From Phycisphaerales bacterium (GTDB lineage: Bacteria; Planctomycetota; Phycisphaerae; Phycisphaerales; UBA1924): a stretch of DNA of 64,000 bases. The stretch spans positions 62,001 through 126,000 of the forward strand of contig JAVJVK010000015.1 in NCBI GenBank assembly GCA_040221175.1, given 5' to 3'. Below, one piece after another: positions 17,906 through 27,150 of this stretch (its first letter is position 1; each line of letters starts with the position of its first letter). The position numbers and the translations under genes are program-made. The notes beneath the pieces are model-generated. The model did no database searches, was not told where the DNA came from, and was given only the letters and a program-made list of their open reading frames with translations.

Positions 17906-19485
17906 GCGCGGCGATGGCCAGGGCGTTTCGGGTGATCTCCTCGCTCACGCTGCTCTCGCGCATCCTGGGTCTGGCACGCGATGTCGTCACTGCCCGGCTG
18001 TTCGGAGATACTCTGGTGGGTTCGGCCTTCGCCGCGGCGTTCGCCGTCCCCAACACGTTCCGTCGATTGTTCGGAGAAGGGGCGCTCGCGGCCGCCTTCG
18101 TGCCCGAGTATGCCCGGCTGGTCGAAGCGGATCCACGGGCCGCAGACCGGTTCGCCAGCTTCACGGTCGCATTGCTGGGTCTGGTGACGGCGGGACTGTG
18201 CGTCCTGGGCGAACTGGGATTGTGGCTGGCGGTCTCGATGGCCGAACCCGGCGGCGCGCGTCACTTCTCGCTCCTGCTGGTGATGATCGCGTTGCCGTTC
18301 ATGCCCCTGATCTGCATCGCGGCAACTCTGGCGGGCGTGCTCCAGACCCACGGCCGATTTGGGCCGCCCGCAGCCCAGCCCATCGTGCTGAATCTGTGCG
18401 TGCTCGCTGCCGTCGGCGTGCACGCCTTGCGGTCCGAGGCAAGCGTGGAGTCCGCGGCCATGCTGCTGTGCGCGGCGGTCGTGTTTTCGGGAGCGCTCCA
18501 GCTTGCGTGGAGCTTGTGGGCCCTGCGGACCCATGTTCGCTGGACTCGCGTCGTTACCGGAGTGGGACAGAGTGCGCGGCTCCTGCTGCGGCGGTGGGCC
18601 GGGGCCATCATTGGCCTCGGCACGCTGCAGGCAAGCGCGCTGCTCGACGTCGTGCTGGCGATGTGGCCCATCTGGTTCGGCGCCACCGTGTTCGGCTTTG
18701 CCTACCCGCTCGACGAGCAGTCCAACGCCGTGCTGTTCTACGCCCAGCGCCTCTACCAGTTTCCACTGGGCGTGTTCGGCATTGCCGTGGCGACCGCAGC
18801 ATTCCCGCTGCTGAGTCGGTTGGCGTCGCAACGTGATCGCTTCGAGTTGGCACTCATCGACGCCTTATCGCTGTCGGTTGCAATCGCAGTGCCCGCCAGC
18901 GTTGGCCTCATGCTGGTCTCGGCCGATTTGACGTTCGTCCTGTTCGGGGGCTGGGGCGCGTTCAGCGAAGAAGGCTCGCACAGGGCCGCGGCCGCGCTCG
19001 TGGGGTATGCGTCGTGCATCTGGGCCTACGCGTGCAACCAGGTCTTGACACGCGCGTTCTATTCCCTGGGCGATACGAGAACGCCGGCGATCGTTTCCGT
19101 TTGGGTACTTGGGCTGAACCTCGTGCTGAATCTCGGTCTGATATGGCTCCTCGAAGAAGCTGGCCTCGCGTGGGCGACCGCTATCGCGGCCGGAAGCCAG
19201 AGTGTCGTGCTGATTGCCTTGCTCGGACGCCGGAAGGGCGTCGAGGTCTTCGGCCCAACTTGGACCAGGAGTTGGAAGGCGCTGCCCGCGTCGCTCGCAA
19301 TGGGTGGCGCAGTCGGAATCATCCTGTGGACGTGGCCATCTTCGAACTCGTGGTGGGACCATGTGCTCAGGCTGTCGGCGTGCGTACTGGGCGGAATCGT
19401 CGTGTACGCGGGGGTCGCGAAGCTTCTTGGATATGACGAACTGGGTCGCGCACTGGTGCGACGAGGGGGCCGCGATGGCGATTGA
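17902..19485 (+). CDS. murJ: Lipid II flippase MurJ
   Basis: A 527-residue member of the MviN/MurJ family with about 14 helices. It moves lipid II, the peptidoglycan precursor, across the inner membrane. The diagnostic N-terminal stretch 'TLLSRILGLARDVVTARLFG' and 'FRRLFGEGALAAAFVPEY' are clear. The GTG at 17902 overlaps the VanZ stop and has GGGAG 7 nt upstream; an ATG at 17914 is an alternative. It overlaps the next gene by 11 nt. A MurJ gene fits the view that planctomycetes make peptidoglycan. Confidence 0.95.
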   Translation: MSAAMARAFRVISSLTLLSRILGLARDVVTARLFGDTLVGSAFAAAFAVPNTFRRLFGEGALAAAFVPEYARLVEADPRAADRFASFTVALLGLVTAGLCVLGELGLWLAVSMAEPGGARHFSLLLVMIALPFMPLICIAATLAGVLQTHGRFGPPAAQPIVLNLCVLAAVGVHALRSEASVESAAMLLCAAVVFSGALQLAWSLWALRTHVRWTRVVTGVGQSARLLLRRWAGAIIGLGTLQASALLDVVLAMWPIWFGATVFGFAYPLDEQSNAVLFYAQRLYQFPLGVFGIAVATAAFPLLSRLASQRDRFELALIDALSLSVAIAVPASVGLMLVSADLTFVLFGGWGAFSEEGSHRAAAALVGYASCIWAYACNQVLTRAFYSLGDTRTPAIVSVWVLGLNLVLNLGLIWLLEEAGLAWATAIAAGSQSVVLIALLGRRKGVEVFGPTWTRSWKALPASLAMGGAVGIILWTWPSSNSWWDHVLRLSACVLGGIVVYAGVAKLLGYDELGRALVRRGGRDGD

Positions 19486-20299
19486 TGTGAGGTCCAGGTC
19501 CATCGCGATTGCCGGCGCAAGCAGCGGTATCGGCCGCGCCACGGCCTTGGCATGCGCACGGGCGGGCATGCCCACCGTGCTCGGGGCCAGGCGGCTGGAG
19601 AAGCTCGAAGCCCTCGCCGGCGAGATCGAGCAGGCCGGGGGCCGAGCGCTGGCCGTGCAGATGGACGTCTCGAGCGACGATCAGTGCCGGACCTTCATCG
19701 ACCGGGCTGAGGCAGCGTTCGGCCCGCTGCATGCCGTGTTTGCCAACGCAGGCTTCGGATTCGAGCGCCCGATCCACGAAACGACCGACGAGCAGATGCG
19801 AGAGATCTTCGAGGTCAACTTGTTTGGCACTTTGCACGTTGTCCGGCCTGCGGTGGAGCGTTTCCTGACCCGCGGCCGGGGGCATGTACTCATCTGTTCG
19901 AGCAGCATCGGCAAGATGCCCCTCCCCGGGTACGGAGCATATTGCGCGACCAAGGCGGCCCAGTGGCACATCGGCCGGGCCATGCGGCACGAACTGAAGC
20001 CAAAGGGCATCGATGTCTCGAGCGTCCATCCCATTGGCACGCGGACGGAGTTCTTCGACGAAGCCCGGCGGCGCAGCGGCGGCGGCAGCCTTGTCGAGAA
20101 CACGCCCAGCTTCCTCATCCAGCCGCCCGAACGGGTCGCCAGGGCCGTGGTGGCGTGCTTGAGGCGACCCAGGACCGAGGTTTGGACCAGCTTGTCCAGC
20201 CGCCTGGGGCTCGGGGCCTTGAGCACCTTCTACGGGTTGGCCGACGTTGCCTTGGACCGGTTCGTCCGACAGCAGGACCGCGTCAATCGGCGAGGATGA
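19475..20299 (+). CDS. Short-chain dehydrogenase/reductase
   Basis: A 274-residue classical SDR. The cofactor site GASSGIG is at about residues 13-19, 'NAG' follows at the usual place, and the catalytic Ser and Tyr-x-x-x-Lys are in 'CSSSIGKM...YCATK'. The residues after strand 2 (ARR) favour NADP(H). The substrate is unknown. The ATG overlaps the murJ end by 11 nt and has a GAGGGGG site in front. The family's C-terminal half ('VHPIGTRTEFFDEA') is complete. Confidence 0.9.
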   Translation: MAIDVRSRSIAIAGASSGIGRATALACARAGMPTVLGARRLEKLEALAGEIEQAGGRALAVQMDVSSDDQCRTFIDRAEAAFGPLHAVFANAGFGFERPIHETTDEQMREIFEVNLFGTLHVVRPAVERFLTRGRGHVLICSSSIGKMPLPGYGAYCATKAAQWHIGRAMRHELKPKGIDVSSVHPIGTRTEFFDEARRRSGGGSLVENTPSFLIQPPERVARAVVACLRRPRTEVWTSLSSRLGLGALSTFYGLADVALDRFVRQQDRVNRRG

Positions 20300-20327
20300 G
20301 CCTGGTTGCCCGTGGCAAGAAATGCCC

Positions 20328-20356
20328 TTGCGTGGCGTCTTGGAATCGGTTAATCT
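20328..20356 (+). promoter_or_regulatory. Sigma-70-like promoter of the dockerin-tailed protein
   Basis: TTGCGT (20328-20333), a 17-bp spacer and TAATCT (20351-20356). It would give a leader of about 80 nt ending in a strong Shine-Dalgarno site. It is the only full -35/-10 pair that I can argue for in the window. Confidence 0.4.
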
Positions 20357-20441
20357 AGTTCCGGCGGGAAATCCACCGTGGGGGTGGACCCAGCCCGAAC
20401 CACGCGCTCGCACGATGCCGGGCGCTCAAGGGGAGAATTTC

Positions 20442-21329
20442 ATGCGTATGCAACTTGTGGGGATCGCAGCCCTGGCGGGCCTGGCTGGCGCCGCCGTGGC
20501 CCAAGACGTCGCCATCGTGGCAGCCGCCGCGTCATCGAGCACGGCATCTCAGTTCGTCGAGACCGAGCGAGTCCTGGTCGACAGCTTGGCTTTCGACAGC
20601 GTGACGGTGATCAACACGGTCACCACCACGCCGACGCTCGATGAGCTGCTGGCATTCGATTCGGTCATCGTGTGGACCAACAGCACGCCGGGGGATCCCG
20701 ACGGCGTGGGCAACGTGCTTGCCGACTACGTCGACGCCGGCGGTGGGGTGGTCGTTGCGGTTTTCGCCAACAGCAGCACGACCACCGACCGAGATATCGC
20801 CGGCCGGTGGCGTGGCAATCCCGACTACGAGGTCATCGTTCCCCGTTCGGGCAACCAGTCCGGCTCGGCGTTCCTTGGCAACATCTTGGAGCCGGATCAC
20901 CCCATCGTCGATGGCGTCGTTGAGTTCTTCGGCGGCACGTCCAGCTTCCGGCCCCGAGTGACCGACCTGAATCCCGGCGCCCGGGCGATTGCCGAGTGGG
21001 ACGATGGCCGCGTCCTCGTCGCGGTTGGCGCCAACGAAAAGCGCGTCGACCTGGGGTTTTATCCGCCCCCCAGCACGTCGTCCTCGGGTTTCTGGGACAT
21101 CACGACAGATGGCGATCTTCTGCTCGTGCAGGCCCTGCTGTTTGCCGCTGGCGATGCGGGTTGCCGGGCCGATCTGGACGGCGACGGCCAGTTGACGATC
21201 TTCGACTTCCTGGCTTTCCAGAACCTGTTCGATGCCGGCGATCCCATTGCCGACTTCGACGGCGACGGTCAGTTGACGATCTTCGACTTCCTGGCGTTCC
21301 AGAACGAATTCGACCAGGGCTGCGAGTAA
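20442..21329 (+). CDS. Secreted protein with C-terminal paired dockerin-like repeats
   Basis: A 295-residue exported protein. A signal peptide ends at about residue 20 ('GAAVAQ'). The middle, roughly residues 22-235, resembles a ThuA/GATase-like Rossmann fold ('DSVIVWTNSTPGDPDG', 'GGGVVVAVF') but I cannot name it. The tail from about residue 240 carries two copies of a Ca-binding dockerin-like unit (D-x-D-G-D-G followed by FDFLAFQN), framed by Cys at both ends. The same tail is on two other proteins in this window. The ATG has AAGGGGAG about 7 nt upstream. The gene has its own promoter and terminator. Confidence 0.88.
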   Translation: MRMQLVGIAALAGLAGAAVAQDVAIVAAAASSSTASQFVETERVLVDSLAFDSVTVINTVTTTPTLDELLAFDSVIVWTNSTPGDPDGVGNVLADYVDAGGGVVVAVFANSSTTTDRDIAGRWRGNPDYEVIVPRSGNQSGSAFLGNILEPDHPIVDGVVEFFGGTSSFRPRVTDLNPGARAIAEWDDGRVLVAVGANEKRVDLGFYPPPSTSSSGFWDITTDGDLLLVQALLFAAGDAGCRADLDGDGQLTIFDFLAFQNLFDAGDPIADFDGDGQLTIFDFLAFQNEFDQGCE

Positions 21330-21358
21330 TCGAGACCAAATCCTGACGGTCCCATCGA

Positions 21359-21388
21359 AAACGGCCCCGCTTCGCAGCGGGGCCGTTT
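21359..21388 (+). terminator. Strong bidirectional terminator
   Basis: Perfect 13-bp stem (21359-21371 / 21376-21388) with a 4-nt TCGC loop, ending in TTT on the plus strand and, because the stem begins AAA, in TTT on the minus strand too. It lies between two converging genes and can serve both. Confidence 0.85.
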
Positions 21389-21431
21389 CATTGCTGGCGC
21401 CTCAGGTGGTCAGGTCACTCGTCCGCTTCGA

Positions 21432-24155
21432 TCAGCGGGTGCGGGTGTACTGGGCCTCCAAGGCATGCTCGATGCGATCGCTGGTGTCCATCAGGTGCGC
21501 CTTGGTGTAGGTGTCCATGCCGTCGCTCTTGAGGGCGGCCTGGATGTCTTGACGCAGCTCACGCAGCTGCAGGTTGGCGATGTTGGAGAGGGCCGCGCCC
21601 GACGCGCCGGGGAAGCCCCGGTTGGACAGGCTGATCAGCCGCTCGACGTGCTGGCTCTGCAAGCCGCGACGCAGCGAGCTGATCATGGGCTTGCGGTCGG
21701 TGTAGCCGCCGCTGCCGCCTTCCTTGAGTTCCTTCCACGCCGCGTCCTTCACGGTGCCCATGACTTCGGCCACGGTGATGAAGTCCTTGTCGGCGCTGAC
21801 GTGCATCTCGTTGTCGTACACGCGACCAAGCGTCGTGGGGTTGAGGATCATGGTCATCGCCGACGACTGGATGCCGCGGATGCGGTCATGGATCGGGAAG
21901 GCCGGCTCCTCGAAGAGCGAGCCCATGCCGCCGCCGTCGTACCACTTGTCCACGGTCATCTTGCTGAGCAGATCGGGCGTCAGGCCATAGGCGTCGTCAT
22001 AGAACGTGTTGTTGATGACGAAGTTGAGGGCCTTTCGCTGCTGGTCGGCCGGCACCGGGGTCAGGGGGGAGAGATCGCCTGGATCGCCCTTCTTGGCCCG
22101 GCTCTGGAACGTGCCGCCCACCCAGTTGGCCATCATGCTCACCGAGTTGACGTGCTGGCCCAGGGTGATGTTGTAGCCGCGACGGGCGCGGGCCCAGCTG
22201 TCGCCTTCCTTGACGAACTTGTCGAGGATCTGGGCGCGGAGCTCACGCACCAGGCGCATCTGGTTCTCGGCGTAATCGAGCGGATCGGCCGAGAGGTCGT
22301 AGCGACGGGCGAGCGGATCGGGGCCCCATGTGTCCTCGTCGGTGGCGTAGGCCAGCTTGGGATCCTCGACCTTCTTCAGCACGTCTTCGAGCTTGCCATC
22401 GGTGTAGCCGTACTCGATGGCCCACATGTCGTAGGGCCCGATGTCGATGACTTCGTAGTTGCCCTGGATCTCTCCGGACTCCATGTTGATGTTGATTGGG
22501 TTGTAGTCCATCACGGTGGTCGAGAACGGTTCCTTGTCCTTGACCTTGTCCGAGTTGATCTCGGCCATCGTGAAGACCGACGAGCCCTTGAAGTTATGGC
22601 GCAGGCCCAGCGTGTGGCCGACTTCGTGAGCGGTCAGGTGCGCCAGGGCGGGCCCGACGAACCACTCGGGCACGCCATCGAGCATGTCGGCGCCTTCCTT
22701 GGCGTCGTTGTCGAACAGGCCGAGCACCTCGCCACTCAGGCGGGCGACGTCCATGTTCATGGCCTTGAGGTGGGCCATGTTGCAGGTCCCGTCGACCATG
22801 AAGCTGGCGACCAGATCGGACATCGAGCCATCCTCGGCCCGTAGGTCGGTCATCGCGGGATGGCCGCCGAAGGGCAGCGGACCGCGAGCCTCGCGCTGGG
22901 CGATGATGAAGTCACGCTGCTCGGGCGCGGCCATCTGCACGCGCGGATCCCACTGCGGATTCTCGTCCAGCCAGGCCAGCGTCTCGGGGCCGAAGCCCTC
23001 CATGGCCACCTGCGGAAGAAGGTCGTTGTACTGGAACCAGTAGGCGCGGATCCAGCCGTCCGTAAGCACGACGTCGGCGTCGAGGATCTCGCCGGTCTCG
23101 GGATTCACGCGGCTCGGGCCGATCGCCGTACCGATGCCGTTGGTCAGCCAGCGGATGAAGTTGTAGCGAACGTCCTCGGGGTCCTTTTCCATGTTGGCGC
23201 CAGTGTTGGCGTCCTGGTAGACCACTTCGATGGCGCCGACGATGCCGACTTCCTCGAAGGCCTTGTTCCAGTACTCGATGCCCTCACGCACCCAGCGACG
23301 ATACTTTACCGGCACCTGGTGGTCGATGTAGTACACGATGGCCTGCTTGGGTGGGCTCTTGCTCAGGCTCGGATCGGCCTTCTCCAGGTTCCAGCGGTTG
23401 ATGTACCGCGTCCACATCTGCGAGCCGTCCATCTCCGAGAAGTCGCGATAGCTGGTGGTGAAGAAGCCCACGCGCTCATCGGCCTCACGGGGCTTGAAGC
23501 CCGGCGTGCCCTTGATGTTGCTGATCGAGTAGTGGTAGATGGCAAGCTGGCCGCTCTGGTCGGGCGCCTCGATGGCGATCTCGACGTTCTCGGGGAACGC
23601 CTTGGCCGTCTTGATGGTCGCCAGACGCGAGTTCAGTCGCGCGGCCCGGCCGCCGAAGAACGTGCCCGCGTTGTTCACCAGAAGCTGATCGAGGTCGATG
23701 ACCGGCTGTCCGTTGGGCCCCTTGGCGACGATCGGCACCTCGAGCAGGACGCGATCGGTGAAGATGCGCTCGATGCCCTTCTGCACGCCCTTGTCACCGC
23801 CCGCCCGCACCTCGGTCTGGGGCTGGATGAGGGCCAGGCGATCGTCGTACTGCTTCCAGTACACGTACAGGTCGCCCGACTGCAGGCCAGCGAAGATATC
23901 GCCCGACCCCATCGTCATCGCGAAGAAGTGCTTCTGCCGCTCGAAGCCACGCGGCAGTTCGGCCAGCAGTTGGCCGTCCTTCTCGCGCTTCCAGATGTTG
24001 AAGAAGCTCTGGCCGTCCGCGGTGGACACCACCTGCTCGAAGCCCTCGCTGACCTTGTCGAACGGCGGAAGGTCGTTGCCTTGGGCCTGGCCGGCCAGCG
24101 CCAGCAGGCTCGCCGCGACGCCAACGATGCCGAATCTCCGTGTCGTGTTGCTCAT
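21432..24155 (-). CDS. Secreted zinc-dependent metalloprotease (DUF5117-type)
   Basis: A 907-residue exported protease. A signal peptide (residues 1-26, ending 'ALAGQAQG') leads into a large N-terminal domain of DUF5117 type. The metzincin-like zinc site HEVGHTLGLRHN lies near residue 520, with three His ligands and the catalytic Glu, followed by 'FKGSSVFTMAE'. The C-terminal part has a helical domain with 'TRYINRWNLEK'-like elements upstream of it. The ATG at 24155 is chosen because the signal peptide starts there; the frame stays open to 24440 but is Arg-rich filler. It probably degrades extracellular protein. The 253 bp before it, up to the UbiA-type gene, hold no gene that I can see. Confidence 0.92.
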   Translation of the reverse strand: MSNTTRRFGIVGVAASLLALAGQAQGNDLPPFDKVSEGFEQVVSTADGQSFFNIWKREKDGQLLAELPRGFERQKHFFAMTMGSGDIFAGLQSGDLYVYWKQYDDRLALIQPQTEVRAGGDKGVQKGIERIFTDRVLLEVPIVAKGPNGQPVIDLDQLLVNNAGTFFGGRAARLNSRLATIKTAKAFPENVEIAIEAPDQSGQLAIYHYSISNIKGTPGFKPREADERVGFFTTSYRDFSEMDGSQMWTRYINRWNLEKADPSLSKSPPKQAIVYYIDHQVPVKYRRWVREGIEYWNKAFEEVGIVGAIEVVYQDANTGANMEKDPEDVRYNFIRWLTNGIGTAIGPSRVNPETGEILDADVVLTDGWIRAYWFQYNDLLPQVAMEGFGPETLAWLDENPQWDPRVQMAAPEQRDFIIAQREARGPLPFGGHPAMTDLRAEDGSMSDLVASFMVDGTCNMAHLKAMNMDVARLSGEVLGLFDNDAKEGADMLDGVPEWFVGPALAHLTAHEVGHTLGLRHNFKGSSVFTMAEINSDKVKDKEPFSTTVMDYNPININMESGEIQGNYEVIDIGPYDMWAIEYGYTDGKLEDVLKKVEDPKLAYATDEDTWGPDPLARRYDLSADPLDYAENQMRLVRELRAQILDKFVKEGDSWARARRGYNITLGQHVNSVSMMANWVGGTFQSRAKKGDPGDLSPLTPVPADQQRKALNFVINNTFYDDAYGLTPDLLSKMTVDKWYDGGGMGSLFEEPAFPIHDRIRGIQSSAMTMILNPTTLGRVYDNEMHVSADKDFITVAEVMGTVKDAAWKELKEGGSGGYTDRKPMISSLRRGLQSQHVERLISLSNRGFPGASGAALSNIANLQLRELRQDIQAALKSDGMDTYTKAHLMDTSDRIEHALEAQYTRTR

Positions 24156-24408
24156 GATCCCTGTACTCCGTGTGTGAAGGCTTCTGCGGCGGCCGATGCC
24201 CGGGCGACTTGCCCGCGTGCCTGTGGCCTTCGGTTCATTCCCCGGCCGACGCGTTCGGTCGGGGCGCACCATCCATGCAATCGATCCTAAGAAGGGACGC
24301 GCTGCCGCGGTCCCCCTTGCACTACGTCGACGCCCACGGGGGCGTTTTGTCGGGATTCCCGGACCTCCCGGGAGCTTCCCCGCAGCCTCGAAGCCGCCTC
24401 CTGGTGGC

Positions 24409-25530
24409 TCAGACGCCCGAGAATCCCTCGGGTTCCTCATCGGTCATCGCGGGCGTGGACTGTTGATCCACCTGGTCGATTCCCGGAAGATTGGCCGGAG
24501 ATGGTCGGTGGGCCGGACCCGCCCAGAGCACCAGCGACGCCGTCAGGGCGGCAAATACGATGGCGGCCAACTGGAAGTCGCGATCTCGTGTGGCCAGTTC
24601 CGTCGGATCGTCGAACTCGCCTCGCTCGAGCAGGACGATGCACCGCAGAACTGCAAACATCGCCGGCAGCATGGTCAGCCAGAGGAGGTTCATGCCCAGG
24701 CTGGGCGAGTCTCCCTGCCCAAGCGAACGACCGCCAAAAACCCAAACATACCGTGATTCCTGATCCTGCACGTATCCGGCATACGTGAGCAGCATCGCTA
24801 CGGCGGTCACCACGACCATCATTCGGAGCAGTTCGTCGGTGTAGACGCCCTGGACCGCCCGGGCCGCCGTCGCGTCTTGGCCGAGCGTCCTTCGCTCACC
24901 CAGTCGTTTTCCAAACGCGAGGAACATGGCCAGGAACAGCGTGACGTTGAGCAGCCACGTGCTCGGGGTGATGCCCACGGCGGCACATCCACCCAGCACG
25001 CGGAGCACGAAGCCCAGCGCCAGGCTCAGCACGTCGACCACGGGCACGTGCTTGAGGCGCATGCTGTACGAGGTCACGTTCAGCACGTACAAGCCCACTA
25101 GCCCGCCGAGCGCCATCGCGTTTGCGCTCCCAAGCAGCGGGATGATGGCCGCGACGCAGCCTGCCGCCAGCAACCAGAGCGCGACGGCGAAGTTCCGGGC
25201 CGTAGCCTGCCCGATGCGGCCCGAGGCGATCGGGCGCCGCCGCTTGCGGGGATGGAGACGATCGGCCTCGACGTCTCGGAGGTCGTTGACGACGTAGCAG
25301 CCGCTCGACGCCAGGGCGAACGCCACCATCGCCAGCAGCACCGCCCAGATTTCCTCGAATGCGGTCGCCCCGCCAAAGAACGGCCCGACCGCCACGAACG
25401 CCGACTTGGCCCACTGCTTGGGCCGGGCAAGCCTCAACAAGGCCCGCCACAAGGGCTCACGATGGCCGTCGGTCGTGCCGATGGCATCGTGGGCGGAACT
25501 CGTGCCGGCATTTTCTGGCAATCTCGTCAT
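24409..25530 (-). CDS. UbiA-family decaprenyl-phosphate phosphoribosyltransferase-like enzyme
   Basis: A 373-residue polytopic UbiA-superfamily enzyme. The first Asp-rich motif reads 'NDLRDVEADRLHPRKRRRPI', which matches the motif of mycobacterial decaprenyl-phosphate 5-phosphoribose synthase (Rv3806c) far better than that of quinone prenyltransferases. It probably transfers phosphoribose from PRPP to a polyprenyl phosphate at the inner membrane. No partner DprE1/DprE2 genes are nearby. A multispan glycosyltransferase lies divergently upstream and could use the lipid-linked sugar. The ATG at 25530 has no clear ribosome site. Confidence 0.88.
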   Translation of the reverse strand: MTRLPENAGTSSAHDAIGTTDGHREPLWRALLRLARPKQWAKSAFVAVGPFFGGATAFEEIWAVLLAMVAFALASSGCYVVNDLRDVEADRLHPRKRRRPIASGRIGQATARNFAVALWLLAAGCVAAIIPLLGSANAMALGGLVGLYVLNVTSYSMRLKHVPVVDVLSLALGFVLRVLGGCAAVGITPSTWLLNVTLFLAMFLAFGKRLGERRTLGQDATAARAVQGVYTDELLRMMVVVTAVAMLLTYAGYVQDQESRYVWVFGGRSLGQGDSPSLGMNLLWLTMLPAMFAVLRCIVLLERGEFDDPTELATRDRDFQLAAIVFAALTASLVLWAGPAHRPSPANLPGIDQVDQQSTPAMTDEEPEGFSGV

Positions 25531-25587
25531 GAAATCTCGCTGTCACGAACTCGACCCGCACGGGCCCCCGAGCGTAACAATCGGACT

Positions 25588-27150
25588 TTGGGGCCGGTAA
25601 GTCCAACCGCTCTGCCCTCTACCTGCGAGGTCGGGGCCCGGAGAGTTCGCATCGATCACGCCGGCTCCAACGCGTCGCAGGAGAGCCCGGACGGCCGTGA
25701 ATCGGTCGATCGCCGTCGGTGGCCCGCATTCCTGCTGCCGGCCTTGTATGTCGTCCTGCTCTCACCGCTAGCGCTGCTGAACGTGCTGCACGCCGAGGGA
25801 AGGGCGACCTTTGATCAGGTGCTGTTCCACGAGCACACGATCGATGCCCTGGCTCGGACCTGGCCAGCCGTTAGCCTGACGTATCCCGATCATTTCGTCG
25901 CGATGACGCCCGGTTACCACTGGGTGCTCGCCGCCGTGGCTCGCCTGACGGGCATGGGCGACCCCGGGCTAAGGCTGGTTGGCTTGCTGCTCAGTGCCCT
26001 GATCTTCGCTGGCTTCGGGCTGCTGCTGGGGCGACGCTGCGGACCCTTGCTCGGAGCCCTTCTGGTCGCTCCCCTGATGGCCTCCGTGTACGTGGCCAAT
26101 TCCAGTGCCTGGTTGCTTGCGGACAACGCCGGCTGGTTCTGGGTCTACCTGCTCGGCATGGCGGCGGTCTTCGGGCGGCCTTCTCTGCGGTGGTCGATCG
26201 CGGTGGGGGCGGGGCTGCTGCTGGCGGTGTGGACGCGACAGAACCTGCTCTTCCTTGCTCTGCCGCTCTGGGCGGCCGCATGGCTTCGATCCCATCCAGA
26301 AGGACCCGCGAGCACGAATCCGTTCGTTGGCATGCCACGGCGCGCGCGAAACCTCGTGCCGATGGCATTCGCCACGGTGCCGGCCATCTTGACCCTGGTG
26401 TATCTCTACACGATCTGGAACGGCCTGGTGCCCTACGAATTCCAGGGGCAGTACGATGGCATCAACCCCTCGAATCTGGCACTGCAACTGGTCATGCTGG
26501 CCGGCCTGGGCGTCTTCTTCCTGCCAGCCGTCGTCGGCGTGGGGGAGCCGGGGGGGCGCGAGCGAACGATTCGGCAGATCCGCCGAGCCCTGCCGTGGAT
26601 CGTGGCGGCAGCCATCGCGGCCGGCGTGGTTTCGGCCCTCGTGCCGACAACGCCCGAGCCCAAGGCTGGTCGGGCAGGGCTGGTCTGGTCGGCGGCGCAT
26701 CGGCTGAATCCGTTTGGCCCGATCGGCGAGTGCAATCCGTTGATCGTGGCGGTCGCGATGGCCGGCGGGGCGACGCTCGTCGTCGTGCTCGCCTTTGCGC
26801 CGCCGCGTCGCCGGTGGATCCTCGGGAGTCTCTTCGCGGGGTTCGCCGTCGCGCAGGTCGCCAGCAGCGAGGTCTGGCAGCGCTACCACGAACCATTCGC
26901 GTTACTGTTCCTGGCCATCGCGACGGCGGTCGCCGTGGCCCATCGCGGCCCATCCAGGCCTCGCCCACCGATGGCGCAGGCCGGCCCGATCGCGCTGCTC
27001 GCATGCGCATTGGCGTTGACGTCGGCGGCGGTACTCTGGAAGCGGGAGGTCGGCCCTTGGCGTGAGGGCGCAAGCCAGACCCCGTTCAGTTCTCTTCTGC
27101 CCGAGCCGCCGGCGGATCGGCCGCGGCGCGGTGTCCGTCCGCCCCAGTGA
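25588..27150 (+). CDS. Multispan glycosyltransferase, possibly ALG10/DIE2-like
   Basis: A membrane protein of about 520 residues with roughly 11 helices. An acidic/His-containing loop after helix 1 ('FDQVLFHEHTIDAL...AMTPGYHWVL') and a later 'WTRQNLLFLALP' recall the D-E...TTPGLY and RQTN motifs of ALG10-type polyprenyl-phosphate-sugar-dependent glucosyltransferases. GT-C fold in general is safe; the subfamily is a guess. The start is uncertain: no in-frame ATG or GTG lies in the last 130 nt before helix 1, so I take the TTG at 25588, which has no clear ribosome site. It faces the UbiA-type gene and its 3' end overlaps the convergent EEP gene by 65 nt. Confidence 0.72.
   Translation: MGPVSPTALPSTCEVGARRVRIDHAGSNASQESPDGRESVDRRRWPAFLLPALYVVLLSPLALLNVLHAEGRATFDQVLFHEHTIDALARTWPAVSLTYPDHFVAMTPGYHWVLAAVARLTGMGDPGLRLVGLLLSALIFAGFGLLLGRRCGPLLGALLVAPLMASVYVANSSAWLLADNAGWFWVYLLGMAAVFGRPSLRWSIAVGAGLLLAVWTRQNLLFLALPLWAAAWLRSHPEGPASTNPFVGMPRRARNLVPMAFATVPAILTLVYLYTIWNGLVPYEFQGQYDGINPSNLALQLVMLAGLGVFFLPAVVGVGEPGGRERTIRQIRRALPWIVAAAIAAGVVSALVPTTPEPKAGRAGLVWSAAHRLNPFGPIGECNPLIVAVAMAGGATLVVVLAFAPPRRRWILGSLFAGFAVAQVASSEVWQRYHEPFALLFLAIATAVAVAHRGPSRPRPPMAQAGPIALLACALALTSAAVLWKREVGPWREGASQTPFSSLLPEPPADRPRRGVRPPQ

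Noticed and set aside
25540-25632. tRNA-like stretch on the minus strand before the UbiA-type gene (GGCAGAGCGGTTGGAC, then a GGAC/GTCC stem)
   Set aside because: The D-arm-like start recalls tRNA-Ser, but the anticodon loop would be about 14 nt, the T arm does not pair and the acceptor ends match over 5 bp only. At best a decayed remnant.
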